Positions 7,765 to 15,675 of a stretch of DNA of 64,000 nt are shown piece by piece. Source of the DNA: JBBRGK01 sp036741355 (GTDB lineage: Bacteria; Chloroflexota; Dehalococcoidia; CAUJGQ01); NCBI GenBank assembly GCA_036741355.1, contig DAINSK010000010.1, positions 1 to 64,000 on the forward strand, in the 5' to 3' direction. Positions within the stretch are counted from its first letter, which is position 1; each line of letters opens with the position of its first letter. The notes under the pieces are model-generated. The model was not told where the DNA came from. It saw nothing but the letters and a program-made list of their open reading frames with translations, and did no database searches. The position numbers were made by a program, and so were the translations under genes.

Positions 7765-9230
7765 GCGTGCGCGTTCGCATCGCACCGAGCCCCACCGGAT
7801 TCGCCCATATCGGCACGGCGCACACGGCGCTGTTCAACTGGTTGTTTGCACGTCACCACGGCGGCACCTTCGTCGTTCGCGTCGAAGACACGGACCGCAA
7901 GCGGCTCGTGCCCGGCGCGGTGGAGTCCATTATCGAGATGTTGCGCTGGCTCGGACTCGGCCCGGACGAGGGGCCGTACGTAGGCGGCCCGTATGCTCCG
8001 TATTTCGAGTCCGAACGGCTGGACATTTACAACTCCGAGATCGGAACGCTGATCGCCAACGGCAGCGCCTACCGCTGCTACTGCACGCCGGAGCGGCTGG
8101 CCGCCGTCAACGCCGAAAAGCAACGTAACCGGCAGCCTCCCGGCTACGACCGCCACTGTCGCTTCATGAGCGACGAGGAGCGGAAAGAGGCCGAAGCGTC
8201 TGGTGTGACGCCGGTCGTACGGCTGGCGGTGCCACTCGAAGGCAGCACGATTATTCACGACGTCATTCGCGGAGACGTGGTGTTCGAAAACGCGACGCTG
8301 CAAGATGCGGTGCTGATGAAGTCGGATGGCTATCCGACCTACCATCTCGCCGCGACCGTGGACGACAAGTACATGGCGATCACGCACATCATGCGCGGCG
8401 ACGAGTGGCTGCCGAGCACGCCTCTGCACGTGCTGATCTACCAGGGCTTTGGCTGGACTCTGCCGATATTCGCCCACCTGCCGCTGATCCTGGGGAAGGA
8501 CAAGGCGAAGCTCAGCAAGCGCCACGGCGACACGTCGTTTCAGGCGTTCATCGACCATGGCTATCTGCCCGATGCGCTCTTCAACTTCCTCGGCCTGCTG
8601 GGCTGGTCGCTCGACGACAAGACCGAGTTCATCACCCGAGAGCAGTTCATCGAGAACTTTGACATCGACCGTATCGTCAAGAATCCCGCCGTGTTCGATT
8701 TCGACAAGCTGAACTGGATGAACGGGCAGTATATCCGCAAAATGGACCCCGAGCATTTCGCGACGCTGTTGACGCAATGGCTGCGGAAGGACCTTCCGCC
8801 CGAACTTGCGCAGCGGCTATCACCGGAAACGGTCGCGCGAATCGCGCCGCTTGTGCAAACGCGGATCGAGCGGATGGATCAGGCGGCGCCGATGCTGGCA
8901 TATTTCTGGCTCGGCGCTGAGCTCGATTATGACCGGGTCGCTCTGCTGGGGAAGCGCTTTGTCGACCAGCCGGATCAGGCCCTGTTCGCTCTCGACGAGG
9001 CGCGGACGGAATTAGAGGAGATCGAGGAGTGGGAGGACGAAACCATCCTCGAATCATTGCGCAAACTGGCCGACCGGATGGAGATGAAGCTGCGCGACCT
9101 GGCCGGCATTTTCTACGTCGCGATCACGGGGCGCCAGGCCGCGCCGCCGCTCACGGCGTCGATGGAAATCCTCGGCAAGCGGCTGAGTTTGGAGCGGTTG
9201 AGCATCGCGATCGAACGATTACAACGCTGA
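7761..9230 (+). CDS. gltX: Glutamyl-tRNA synthetase
   Basis: 489 aa, class I aminoacyl-tRNA synthetase that charges tRNA-Glu with glutamate. The HIGH-type motif is in SPTGFAHIGTAHTALFNW and the KMSKS-type motif is KLSKRHG. Both sit at normal spacing, followed by the helical anticodon-binding domain. Start GTG 7761 overlaps the rluD stop. A tRNA-Gln(CTG) and a tRNA-Glu(CTC) gene follow within 235 nt. In bacteria lacking GlnRS this enzyme also mischarges tRNA-Gln for GatCAB; whether that applies here cannot be told from this window. Confidence 0.96.
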   Translation: MSVRVRIAPSPTGFAHIGTAHTALFNWLFARHHGGTFVVRVEDTDRKRLVPGAVESIIEMLRWLGLGPDEGPYVGGPYAPYFESERLDIYNSEIGTLIANGSAYRCYCTPERLAAVNAEKQRNRQPPGYDRHCRFMSDEERKEAEASGVTPVVRLAVPLEGSTIIHDVIRGDVVFENATLQDAVLMKSDGYPTYHLAATVDDKYMAITHIMRGDEWLPSTPLHVLIYQGFGWTLPIFAHLPLILGKDKAKLSKRHGDTSFQAFIDHGYLPDALFNFLGLLGWSLDDKTEFITREQFIENFDIDRIVKNPAVFDFDKLNWMNGQYIRKMDPEHFATLLTQWLRKDLPPELAQRLSPETVARIAPLVQTRIERMDQAAPMLAYFWLGAELDYDRVALLGKRFVDQPDQALFALDEARTELEEIEEWEDETILESLRKLADRMEMKLRDLAGIFYVAITGRQAAPPLTASMEILGKRLSLERLSIAIERLQR

Positions 9231-9310
9231 GGTATGGACGTCCGCGCAGGCGTGAATCGGGCCTTCAGCGTTGCCCGGCAGGCAGGAATGCCGTACCATA
9301 ACCGAGATAC

Positions 9311-9384
9311 TGGGGATTCGTCTAATGGTAGGACAGCAGATTCTGGATCTGTATGTGGGGGTTCGAATCCTCCATCCCCAGCCA
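9311..9384 (+). tRNA. tRNA-Gln (anticodon CTG), CCA encoded
   Basis: Acceptor stem TGGGGAT pairs fully with ATCCCCA, followed by G and CCA. The anticodon stem GCAGA/TCTGT closes the loop TTCTGGA, giving anticodon CTG. The T-loop is GTTCGAATC. It directly precedes tRNA-Glu. Confidence 0.95.
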
Positions 9385-9387
9385 CGC

Positions 9388-9464
9388 GGCGCATTCGTCT
9401 AGCGGCCCAGGACGCCGCCCTCTCAAGGCGGAGATCAGGGGTTCGAATCCCCTATGCGCTACCA
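9388..9464 (+). tRNA. tRNA-Glu (anticodon CTC), CCA encoded
   Basis: Acceptor stem GGCGCAT/ATGCGCT (one G-T pair), discriminator A, then CCA. Anticodon stem CCGCC/GGCGG with loop CTCTCAA gives CTC. The T-arm is AGGGG-TTCGAAT-CCCCT. It is 3 nt after tRNA-Gln, so the two are probably one transcript. Confidence 0.95.
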
Positions 9465-9477
9465 ATTCCAGGTCCTG

Positions 9478-9499
9478 GGGCCGGCAACTCCGGCCCTTT
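9478..9499 (+). terminator. Likely Rho-independent terminator after the tRNA pair
   Basis: GGGCCGG, loop CAACT, CCGGCCC and then TTT. The stem is a perfect 7-bp GC helix 14 nt after tRNA-Glu. The T-run is short. Confidence 0.6.
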
Positions 9500-9561
9500 G
9501 CTGTATCCGGCGCGTGCGCCCGTAATGGCGCAACGGCGAGCCCGGTGAAGGCACGGCGAAG

Positions 9562-10917
9562 ATGGTCAGATCGGCCGTAATCCCACCGCTGCGTACCGAT
9601 GCACGCTTTCGGCGTTTCTGGCTGGGGCGGCTGCTCGCGAACACGGCCCAGAACGCGATCCTGCTCGCCCTGCTCGTCACGGTCGTCAACCGCACCGGTT
9701 CGACGATACACAGCAGCCTGCTGGTGCTCAGCTTCATTGTGCCGGCGGCCGCGCTCGGCATTTTCGGCGGTGTGGCCGTCGACCGTGTGCCGAAGCGCGG
9801 CGTCCTGGTGTTGTCGAGCCTTGGGCGGGCAGTGCTTTGCCTCGTCTTTCTGCGCTCCAGCGAGAGCGTCTGGATCATCTATGGCACGAACCTGGCGCTG
9901 TCCGCGGTGAGCCAATTTTCCGGGCCGGCCGAATCCGCGGTTGTGCCCGCGCTCGTTTCCGGCGAGCAGATCGCGTCGGCCACCGCGCTTCTGAATGTTG
10001 GCGCCATCGTCGCGCAGGTTTTGGGAACCGTAATCCTCGCGCCGCTATTTCTCAAGACGGTCGGCCCAGACCCACTCTTCTTCCTGACCATTCTGCTCTT
10101 TCTCGGCGCCGCAGTAGCGTACGCCACGATTCCGCGAATGCGCCGAGAACATATCGGGCGCGAGGACGAAAAGCCGGTGACAAAGGAGGCGCGGTTCCGT
10201 GGCCTGCGGGGCTCGGCTTCCGAAAGCTGGCAACTGTTGCGCGGCAACCGTTCATTGTTCCTGGCGGGAGTGCAGCAGACGTTGGTGATGACCACGCTCA
10301 TCGTGCTCATCTCGCTGTTGCCCGCCTTTACCCGCAAAGTGCTGGGACTTCCGGCCGAGGATGCCGTCTTTATCTTCACTCCCGCCGCGCTCGGCGTTGC
10401 AATCGGCAACTGGCTGGTACCGCGCCTGGTGCGGCGCGGCGGCAAGAGTACGCTCGCCGGCGTCGGTTTCGCCATCTTTCTCATCTGCCTCGGCGGACTG
10501 GGACTGAGCCAGCCGATCCTACACGTGCTGCGGACTCACTCGGCATTCGGAGCGCTCGGGCGCGTCTCCCCCGGCTTCTTCTATTCGCCGGCAATCGTGT
10601 CCGCTATGCTTTCGGCGCCGCTGGGGTTCGGGTACGCGATCGTGCTGGCCGGTGCCCGCCTGATTACCTACGAGCACGTTCCCGAGGAGATGCAGGGGCG
10701 CATCTTCGCCTTTCAGGGGGTGCTGACGAGCGTCGCCTCGATCGTGCCGCTGCTGCTCGTCGGACTCCTCACCACGTGGCTCGGACCGCGGTCGGTGCTG
10801 GTGATCATCGCGATCACCGACTTCCTCGCGCTGATGTACGCGCGATCGATGCTGCGCCACGGCCCCGGCCGCCGCGGACTTTCCCTTCCCGGCCGCCGAG
10901 GGAACGTGCACCTGTAA
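9562..10917 (+). CDS. Major facilitator superfamily transporter (MFS_3/EntS-like)
   Basis: 451 aa with twelve hydrophobic segments. The opening RFRRFWLGRLLANTAQNAIL is the pattern of the EntS-like MFS group. The cytoplasmic loop between helices 2 and 3 carries GGVAVDRVPKRGVLVLSS, the usual MFS GxxxDRxGRR-type motif. It probably exports a small molecule; substrate unknown. A second, related MFS gene lies at 37961. The start is ATG 9562. Confidence 0.88.
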   Translation: MVRSAVIPPLRTDARFRRFWLGRLLANTAQNAILLALLVTVVNRTGSTIHSSLLVLSFIVPAAALGIFGGVAVDRVPKRGVLVLSSLGRAVLCLVFLRSSESVWIIYGTNLALSAVSQFSGPAESAVVPALVSGEQIASATALLNVGAIVAQVLGTVILAPLFLKTVGPDPLFFLTILLFLGAAVAYATIPRMRREHIGREDEKPVTKEARFRGLRGSASESWQLLRGNRSLFLAGVQQTLVMTTLIVLISLLPAFTRKVLGLPAEDAVFIFTPAALGVAIGNWLVPRLVRRGGKSTLAGVGFAIFLICLGGLGLSQPILHVLRTHSAFGALGRVSPGFFYSPAIVSAMLSAPLGFGYAIVLAGARLITYEHVPEEMQGRIFAFQGVLTSVASIVPLLLVGLLTTWLGPRSVLVIIAITDFLALMYARSMLRHGPGRRGLSLPGRRGNVHL

Positions 10918-10944
10918 GACCGATTCGGTTAGGGAGGTACGACG

Positions 10945-11178
10945 TTGCAACTAAGCCCCGAGCACCAGGCGGCCTACCGTGAAGCGTACGAGCGTTGGCG
11001 CCGAGATCTCGACGCTGTTCACGCCGTTATTCTGGACGGGGAGAAGCTCGACCCGCTGCACTTCGTGGCGCTTTTACGGCGTGAAAGTAAGTCGAAAGCC
11101 AAGTACGACGAGGCGCGGGAACGCCTCCTCGGACTGCCGGGCGGCGAAGAGGACGATCCGTTTGGAGACTCGAACTAG
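10945..11178 (+). CDS. Small acidic hypothetical protein
   Basis: 77 aa, rich in charged residues, probably one or two helices (PEHQAAYREAYERWRRDLDA; KAKYDEARERLLGL). The start is TTG 10945 with GGGAGGT 7 nt upstream, a good ribosome binding site that supports expression. It lies 27 nt after the MFS gene, so it may be co-transcribed. No family recognised. Confidence 0.6.
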   Translation: MQLSPEHQAAYREAYERWRRDLDAVHAVILDGEKLDPLHFVALLRRESKSKAKYDEARERLLGLPGGEEDDPFGDSN

Positions 11179-11244
11179 GGGTAACCCCCTCTTGCCCCCA
11201 GAATTGGGGGAAAAAGGGCCGGGGAGAAAGGGGCCGCCTCCCCA

Positions 11245-11272
11245 CGACTGCCGACTGCCGACTGCCGACTGC
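11245..11272. repeat. Four tandem copies of the heptamer CGACTGC
   Basis: Four perfect, directly adjacent CGACTGC units. They follow a GC-rich stretch with GGGGG/CCCCC complementarity. A two-unit copy (CGACTGCCGACTGCC) occurs near 60942, in the repeat-rich gap before uvrC, so this is part of a dispersed intergenic repeat. Confidence 0.8.
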
Positions 11273-11353
11273 CCGCAATTGACCCTGTTCAACGGCGGGC
11301 AATAGACTGGCAGTAGACATTCTAGGCGCCGCTCGGGGGTGGATCACCGCTGC

Positions 11354-11794
11354 ATGGAGCAGAATTTCGGGCTCGATCTCGACGAAGTTTGCAACGTCAT
11401 CGACACCGCGGACGTCATCATCATCCGGTTTCGCATCATCGAACAGCGCCTGCTGATCGATTCCCGACATAACGAATCAACCGGCCCGATCATCCAGCTT
11501 GTGCGCAGGGCGCAGTCGGTCGAGGACCGTTTCCACAGCTTGAAAGAGCTACGCCCCGGCTTTCCACTTCCCGACCGGATCATGTCGTTCGAGTGGCCCA
11601 AGCACGTTTCCATTCTCGCGACTGCCGGCATCTGGGGGCACATCGAGGAGCGCTTACAGCGCGAAGGCGGCGACTCGGCTCGCGACGAGGCAAGGGCCAT
11701 ATATGAGCAGTTGCTTGCGGCCGAGCGGAGTGAAGAAGTTGAAGCGATCCGCGGAGGCGACGGCTATCAGACCCTCTGGCAACGGAGCAGTTGA
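11354..11794 (+). CDS. Hypothetical protein
   Basis: 146 aa from ATG 11354; a GTG at 11339 would add five residues. The sequence is soluble and mixed alpha/beta (DEVCNVIDTADVIIIRFRII; WPKHVSILATAGIWGHIEE) without recognisable catalytic motifs or membrane segments. A GC-rich hairpin with a T-run lies 30 nt downstream, which supports a monocistronic gene. Function unknown. Confidence 0.65.
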   Translation: MEQNFGLDLDEVCNVIDTADVIIIRFRIIEQRLLIDSRHNESTGPIIQLVRRAQSVEDRFHSLKELRPGFPLPDRIMSFEWPKHVSILATAGIWGHIEERLQREGGDSARDEARAIYEQLLAAERSEEVEAIRGGDGYQTLWQRSS

Positions 11795-11824
11795 GCACGG
11801 GCTACATCGCAGACGGTTTCAGGT

Positions 11825-11844
11825 GGGGCCCGGCGGCCCCTTTT
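11825..11844 (+). terminator. Rho-independent terminator candidate
   Basis: GGGGCC, loop CGGC, GGCCCC, then TTTT. It lies between the hypothetical gene ending at 11794 and the threonine aldolase start at 11883. Confidence 0.65.
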
Positions 11845-11882
11845 CTGTGCAGCCTGGGACGGCACGCAGAGTGAGGACGAGC

Positions 11883-12926
11883 ATGCAAACGATCGATCTC
11901 CGCAGCGACACGGTGACAACTCCGAGCCCCGCGATGCGCAGCGCGATGGCGAACGCCGAGGTCGGCGACGACGTATACGGCGAAGATCCGACCGTCAACC
12001 GGCTGGAGCAGCGCGCCGCCGAGCTGCTGGGTAAAGACGAAGCGCTCTTCGTCGCCAGCGGCACGATGAGCAACCTCGTCGCGCTGCTGACGCACTGCGG
12101 CCGCGGCGACGAGGCGATCGTCGGCTCCGAAGCGCATATCCTGCACTATGAAGTCGCCGGCGCGGCAGGGCTAGGAGGCATCCAGTTACGCCAGGCAAGG
12201 AACGACGAACGCGGACGCCTGGATCCGGATGAAGTGCGGGCGCTCATCCGTGGCGAAAACGTACACAATCCGAACACGCGGCTCGTCTGCCTGGAGAATA
12301 CGCACAACCGCTGCGGCGGCGCCGCGATCACCGCGACCGAAACCGACGCGGTGGCCGAAGTCGCGCACGCGGCAGGTTGTGCCGTCCACATCGACGGGGC
12401 GCGGATCTTCAACGCCGCGGTCGCTCTTGGGGTGCCCGCGTCCGACCTGGCGCGGAGCGCGGATTCGATCGGCTTCTGTCTCTCGAAAGGGCTGTCGGCT
12501 CCCGTCGGATCGCTGCTCTGTGGGAGCCACGACTTCATCGAGCGGGCGCGGAGGAACCGCAAAATGGTCGGCGGCGGCATGCGCCAGGCGGGCATCCTCG
12601 CGGCCGCGGGCCTGGTCTCGCTCAACGAGATGATCGACCGCATGGAAGACGACCATGTTAACGCCCGCCGCCTCGCTGAGGGTCTCGCGCGACTTCCGGG
12701 CATCGGCATCGACGCGGCGTCGGTCGAGAGCAACATCGTTATCTACGACGTCCAGGCCCGACCCGTGGCTGAATTCCTGGCCGCGATTCGCTCTCAGGGT
12801 GTGCTGGCCGGCAGCCCGGGACCCGGGAAAGTGCGGATGGTTACCCATTACGGCATCGAGTCCGGCGATATCGACGAGGCTTTGGAGCGCATCGCCCGCA
12901 CCCTGCCGGTGGCCATGGCATCGTGA
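11883..12926 (+). CDS. ltaE: Low-specificity L-threonine aldolase
   Basis: 347 aa, PLP-dependent fold type I enzyme that cleaves L-threonine (or allo-threonine) to glycine and acetaldehyde. Typical start IDLRSDTVTTPSPAMRSAM, then VGDDVYGEDPTVNRLEQ. The PLP-aspartate region is AVHIDGARIFNAAVALGV and the Schiff-base lysine is in SIGFCLSKGLSAPVGSL. ATG 11883 gives the family's normal length. The next gene starts inside its stop codon (GTGA), so the two are coupled. Confidence 0.94.
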   Translation: MQTIDLRSDTVTTPSPAMRSAMANAEVGDDVYGEDPTVNRLEQRAAELLGKDEALFVASGTMSNLVALLTHCGRGDEAIVGSEAHILHYEVAGAAGLGGIQLRQARNDERGRLDPDEVRALIRGENVHNPNTRLVCLENTHNRCGGAAITATETDAVAEVAHAAGCAVHIDGARIFNAAVALGVPASDLARSADSIGFCLSKGLSAPVGSLLCGSHDFIERARRNRKMVGGGMRQAGILAAAGLVSLNEMIDRMEDDHVNARRLAEGLARLPGIGIDAASVESNIVIYDVQARPVAEFLAAIRSQGVLAGSPGPGKVRMVTHYGIESGDIDEALERIARTLPVAMAS

Positions 12927-13660
12927 CGCGGCCGGCCCGAAGCTTCCCCGTCCTACGGCTCGGCAAGACCCTGTTCGTATTCCTATTCTTTGTCGCGCTG
13001 GCGTCCGCCTGCGACTCGACCGGCGCGCCCCAGGTCGTCACGATCAAGCAGCCGCTTCCCGACCAGGAATCGCTCGCCTACAACCTGGTTGACACCGATG
13101 GCGCCAAGATCGGAACGGCCGCGGTGTCGATTCAGCGTCAGGGCGACGGCCTTGTGCTGACGCAGAACTACGACGACCTCCAGCGGCACATCGACAACCG
13201 GTCGGTGGTCGTGGACCGTGTGACGCTGAAGCCGCACTCGGCGCACCACCAGATCGACGACGACAAGACACAGTCCGCGACCGACACGACCTACTCGGGC
13301 GATACAGTCAGCACGGTCGCGGGCAACGGGCGCAAGCACCAGACGAAAGTCAATGCCGGCAGCTACGACGACGGCGAGGTCTTCTTCCTGATGCGGACGG
13401 TCGACTTCACCCAGGGCTATACCGTGCAGTTCGCCGACGTGGTCGTGGCCAACGACGGCACCATCAGTCGTGCCGCGGCCGTATTGAGGGTGAACGGCAC
13501 CACCAACATCAGCGTTGGCGGCAAGAGCTTCAAAGCGTGGGAAGTACAGTTGACCGTCGCGGGCGCGACCAGCACCGCCTGGTACGAAGAGGGCCCCGAC
13601 CGCCGCATGCTGCGCTACGCCAACAGCCGCCAAACCGCAATCGAGCTGGCGAATCCGTAG
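12923..13660 (+). CDS. Putative lipoprotein, DUF3108-like
   Basis: 245 aa. The N-terminus has a basic region and a hydrophobic core, and ends in a lipobox (ALASAC, Cys near residue 30), so it should be processed by LspA and membrane-anchored. The mature part is beta-rich (AYNLVDTDGAKIGTAAVSIQ; GKSFKAWEVQLTVAGATSTA), like DUF3108-type proteins. Start GTG 12923 overlaps the threonine aldolase stop by 4 nt. Function unknown. Confidence 0.7.
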   Translation: MTRPARSFPVLRLGKTLFVFLFFVALASACDSTGAPQVVTIKQPLPDQESLAYNLVDTDGAKIGTAAVSIQRQGDGLVLTQNYDDLQRHIDNRSVVVDRVTLKPHSAHHQIDDDKTQSATDTTYSGDTVSTVAGNGRKHQTKVNAGSYDDGEVFFLMRTVDFTQGYTVQFADVVVANDGTISRAAAVLRVNGTTNISVGGKSFKAWEVQLTVAGATSTAWYEEGPDRRMLRYANSRQTAIELANP

Positions 13661-13701
13661 GGGGAAGTCGCCGGCATCAAGGCGCCTGCGCCGGTGCGGC
13701 G

Positions 13702-13905
13702 ATCCCAATCTTCTATCGCATCTGTAAGCATAACCCGCCGATCGTTGAGGATATCGCGCGGCTCAACCTGCACGAGGGAGGAGCGATCACCTGGGAGCAG
13801 ACGTACCGCAGCGACCATTTCACCCTCTGGGGCAACCCTGAGGCGGTGTTTGCATGTGTAGAATTGGTAAGGCCGGTTGAGCCTGACGTTCCACCGGGAG
13901 GATAG
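13702..13905 (+). pseudogene. Start-less coding fragment (IPIFYRICKHNPP...)
   Basis: A coding-like frame reads FYRICKHNPPIVEDIARL and then ITWEQTYRSDHFTLWGNPEA, with a normal stop at 13903-13905. No ATG, GTG or TTG lies near the apparent beginning. It ends 4 nt before the next small gene. A 5'-truncated gene is the best explanation; use of an ATC start cannot be excluded. Confidence 0.4.
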
Positions 13906-13909
13906 CAGC

Positions 13910-14119
13910 ATGGGCTACGACTTGTATGACCTTGAGTCAGCGAACCTGGTCGCCCATGCAGCGACGAGGGAGGAACTGGTCGCCTACGTACGCCGTGTGA
14001 TCGAAGAAGATGGCGAGGAGTGCGCCCTTTCCTTGGCGCTGGGGCGCTCCGATCACACGGGCGGATCGGTAAGCGGCCCGGAGTTGGTGCGGCTTGCAAG
14101 GGCGCTCGCCCGCGCCTGA
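13910..14119 (+). CDS. Small conserved-looking hypothetical protein
   Basis: 69 aa starting at ATG 13910, with GGGAGGA 9 nt upstream. Sequence MGYDLYDLESANLVAHAATR continues with EELVAYVRRVIEEDGEECAL, a compact alpha/beta protein. No catalytic residues stand out. It follows a start-less fragment and marks the left edge of the accessory region. Confidence 0.6.
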   Translation: MGYDLYDLESANLVAHAATREELVAYVRRVIEEDGEECALSLALGRSDHTGGSVSGPELVRLARALARA

Positions 14120-14297
14120 AGTCGGGCTGGCGCACGACGTCCGCGCGAATCCTCTTCGAACGGCTGGGCCAGGTTCCAAAGGGTCCGGTCAGGACAGCCT
14201 ACATGGATCAGCGCGACATCCGTGGCTAGAGCGGAGCCGCCTGCTCAGCCGGCAAGCGCGTCGCTCGCAGAACCGCTCGCAGGACTGCTCGCATGGC

Positions 14298-15122
14298 TCA
14301 TGGCTGTCTCACCTCGTCCGCCGCCGCAAGGGTGAAGCTCATCGTGTACTCGAACAGAGAGACGTTCGGCATAATGGACGCCGCGTACCGCAGCTTCTCA
14401 TTCACCGTCCTTGCTACGATCACGCCCCGCACCGCGTGTTCGCCAGCGAGATGGCGTTTTGTCCAGCCCATGTAGCGGGCAAGCTGCCCGACCGCGGCGT
14501 CCGGGCCGCGTCCGAGCTTCAGCTCAAAGACGACGAAGTCGCCGCGAGCGTCCACGGCAAGAATGTCGACCGGCCCAACGCCTGTCGGGTACTCCACGCC
14601 CGATTGACCCGCCTCGTCCACGTAGACGCTGAGCGGCGCGTCCGTGATCCCCAGCGAGCCGATGTTTGCGGCAAGGAAGTCGCGAAGCTGCCGTTCCAGG
14701 CTGAAGAGGAACTGTGTCGGGACGCTCTCAGCCTCCCCTTCGTAGCCCTCCTCGGGAGCGGGGGCCAGCTCTTCGGCCGGGCCTTCTTCCGACACTGCGA
14801 CATGCAGGCGGCCGTCCGCGTCCCTCAGGATCTCCCAGATGCCGTGCCGCGCCGGGTCATAGAACTCTACCTGGCCGCGGCCGACCCGATAGAGGAAGTC
14901 GTAGCGTGGGTCGGACGCTATGCGCGGTCTCAAGTTCTCGGGATAGTGGACGCGCGATGGCGAATTGACGGAGCTAATGGCGATCTGCGCGTAGATGGAG
15001 CCAGTGTTCACGGTCGGGAAGCGGGCGAGGATGGCATCGCGGATCTGCGTGTTCGTTGCCCTGCCGCCCAGCTCTGCCACGCTTTGCTTGACCATCTCCC
15101 GGATCGGCGGGTTGTTCGTCAT
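14298..15122 (-). CDS. NucS/DUF91-like PD-(D/E)XK endonuclease with N-terminal winged-helix-like domain
   Basis: 274 aa. Residues about 1-95 look like a DNA-binding winged helix (VKQSVAELGGRATNTQIRDA). After an acidic linker, residues about 135-270 form a nuclease core: E143 in the SLERQLRDFL helix, then D186 and E200-x-K202 in GPVDILAVDARGDFVVFELK, and QLARYMGWTKRHLAG. That order resembles NucS/DUF91 nucleases. It is the first nuclease of the defence island. Mismatch-repair or restriction-like roles are both possible. Confidence 0.75.
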   Translation of the reverse strand: MTNNPPIREMVKQSVAELGGRATNTQIRDAILARFPTVNTGSIYAQIAISSVNSPSRVHYPENLRPRIASDPRYDFLYRVGRGQVEFYDPARHGIWEILRDADGRLHVAVSEEGPAEELAPAPEEGYEGEAESVPTQFLFSLERQLRDFLAANIGSLGITDAPLSVYVDEAGQSGVEYPTGVGPVDILAVDARGDFVVFELKLGRGPDAAVGQLARYMGWTKRHLAGEHAVRGVIVARTVNEKLRYAASIMPNVSLFEYTMSFTLAAADEVRQP

Positions 15123-15125
15123 CGG

Positions 15126-15353
15126 TCACCACCCGGCCATGGCTGGGAGCCGGCGGTTGGCGCACCGCTCGCTGCCCGTTCGCGCTCTGCATGCGCCACC
15201 CGAGGATCCGTGGGCGGGCGGGTCGATGAGAATCAAGCGGCCTTTTTGACCGGGCACACTGTTGCGGGCCGGCCCGCTGACCTTACGGGCGTGCCGCAGC
15301 CGCTGCTCGATCAGGCCGGGTCGAATCTGGTACGCGAGGACACGGGCGTACAT
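15126..15353 (-). CDS. Short antibiotic-biosynthesis-monooxygenase (ABM)-like protein, truncated
   Basis: 75 aa from ATG 15353, preceded by AGGGGTGAG. It begins MYARVLAYQIRPGLIEQ and continues VPGQKGRLILIDPPA, matching the first two strands and the GF-G-LLLxD segment of ABM-fold proteins. The second half of a normal ABM domain (about 95-100 aa) is replaced by an unrelated tail. It ends 4 nt from the start of the NucS-like gene. Probably a truncated relic; similarity is by eye. Confidence 0.4.
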   Translation of the reverse strand: MYARVLAYQIRPGLIEQRLRHARKVSGPARNSVPGQKGRLILIDPPAHGSSGGACRARTGSERCANRRLPAMAGW

Positions 15354-15528
15354 ACTCACCCCTGGAGTCGAGTAGCTCATCGACTCGGCTAATCCGAGCG
15401 AGCAGCTCTCGCAGTAGGGCGAGCTCGCCTGCGCTAATCGCTGAGGGATCCTCGTCGAGCGCCGCGGACAGGACGATGGCGGCGGTATAGCGCTGCTCAA
15501 GCGCGTCGTTGACGCCGGCATCATTCAT
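15283..15528 (-). CDS. Small acidic hypothetical protein
   Basis: 81 aa from ATG 15528 (an upstream GTG at 15546 is possible). The first 55 residues are acidic and helical (VNDALEQRYTAAIVLSAALD; SAGELALLRELLARISRV). The Pro/Arg-rich tail overlaps the ABM-like frame, so the real protein may be shorter or the region decayed. No family recognised. Confidence 0.45.
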   Translation of the reverse strand: MNDAGVNDALEQRYTAAIVLSAALDEDPSAISAGELALLRELLARISRVDELLDSRGEYVRPCPRVPDSTRPDRAAAAARP

Positions 15529-15638
15529 ATGAGGGGCGTTATACACCGCTGCGACGTTTGTTGCTCTCGCTCAAAGGCCGACTACGGCCTAGTGGAGTTG
15601 CCCTTGCTGAAGCACGGCACAGCTTGTACTCTGACATA

Positions 15639-15652
15639 AGAACACAAGTTCT
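15639..15652. promoter_or_regulatory. LexA-box-like palindrome (AGAAC-ACAA-GTTCT)
   Basis: AGAACACAAGTTCT fits the Gram-positive/DinR LexA consensus core GAAC-N4-GTTC and has the same five flanking bases on each side as the box at 59831. It lies 24 nt before the start of the 327-aa gene at 15676, next to a weak promoter-like CTGACA. SOS control of that gene is inferred. Confidence 0.55.
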
Positions 15653-15675
15653 ATCAATAGCCAGCGGCAGGCGTC

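Noticed and set aside
11245..11272. CRISPR array
   Set aside because: The four CGACTGC units are directly adjacent heptamers without spacers; no CRISPR array was seen anywhere in the window.
14094..15392. 432-codon forward open frame
   Set aside because: It is the shadow of the NucS-like gene on the minus strand and has no protein-like pattern.
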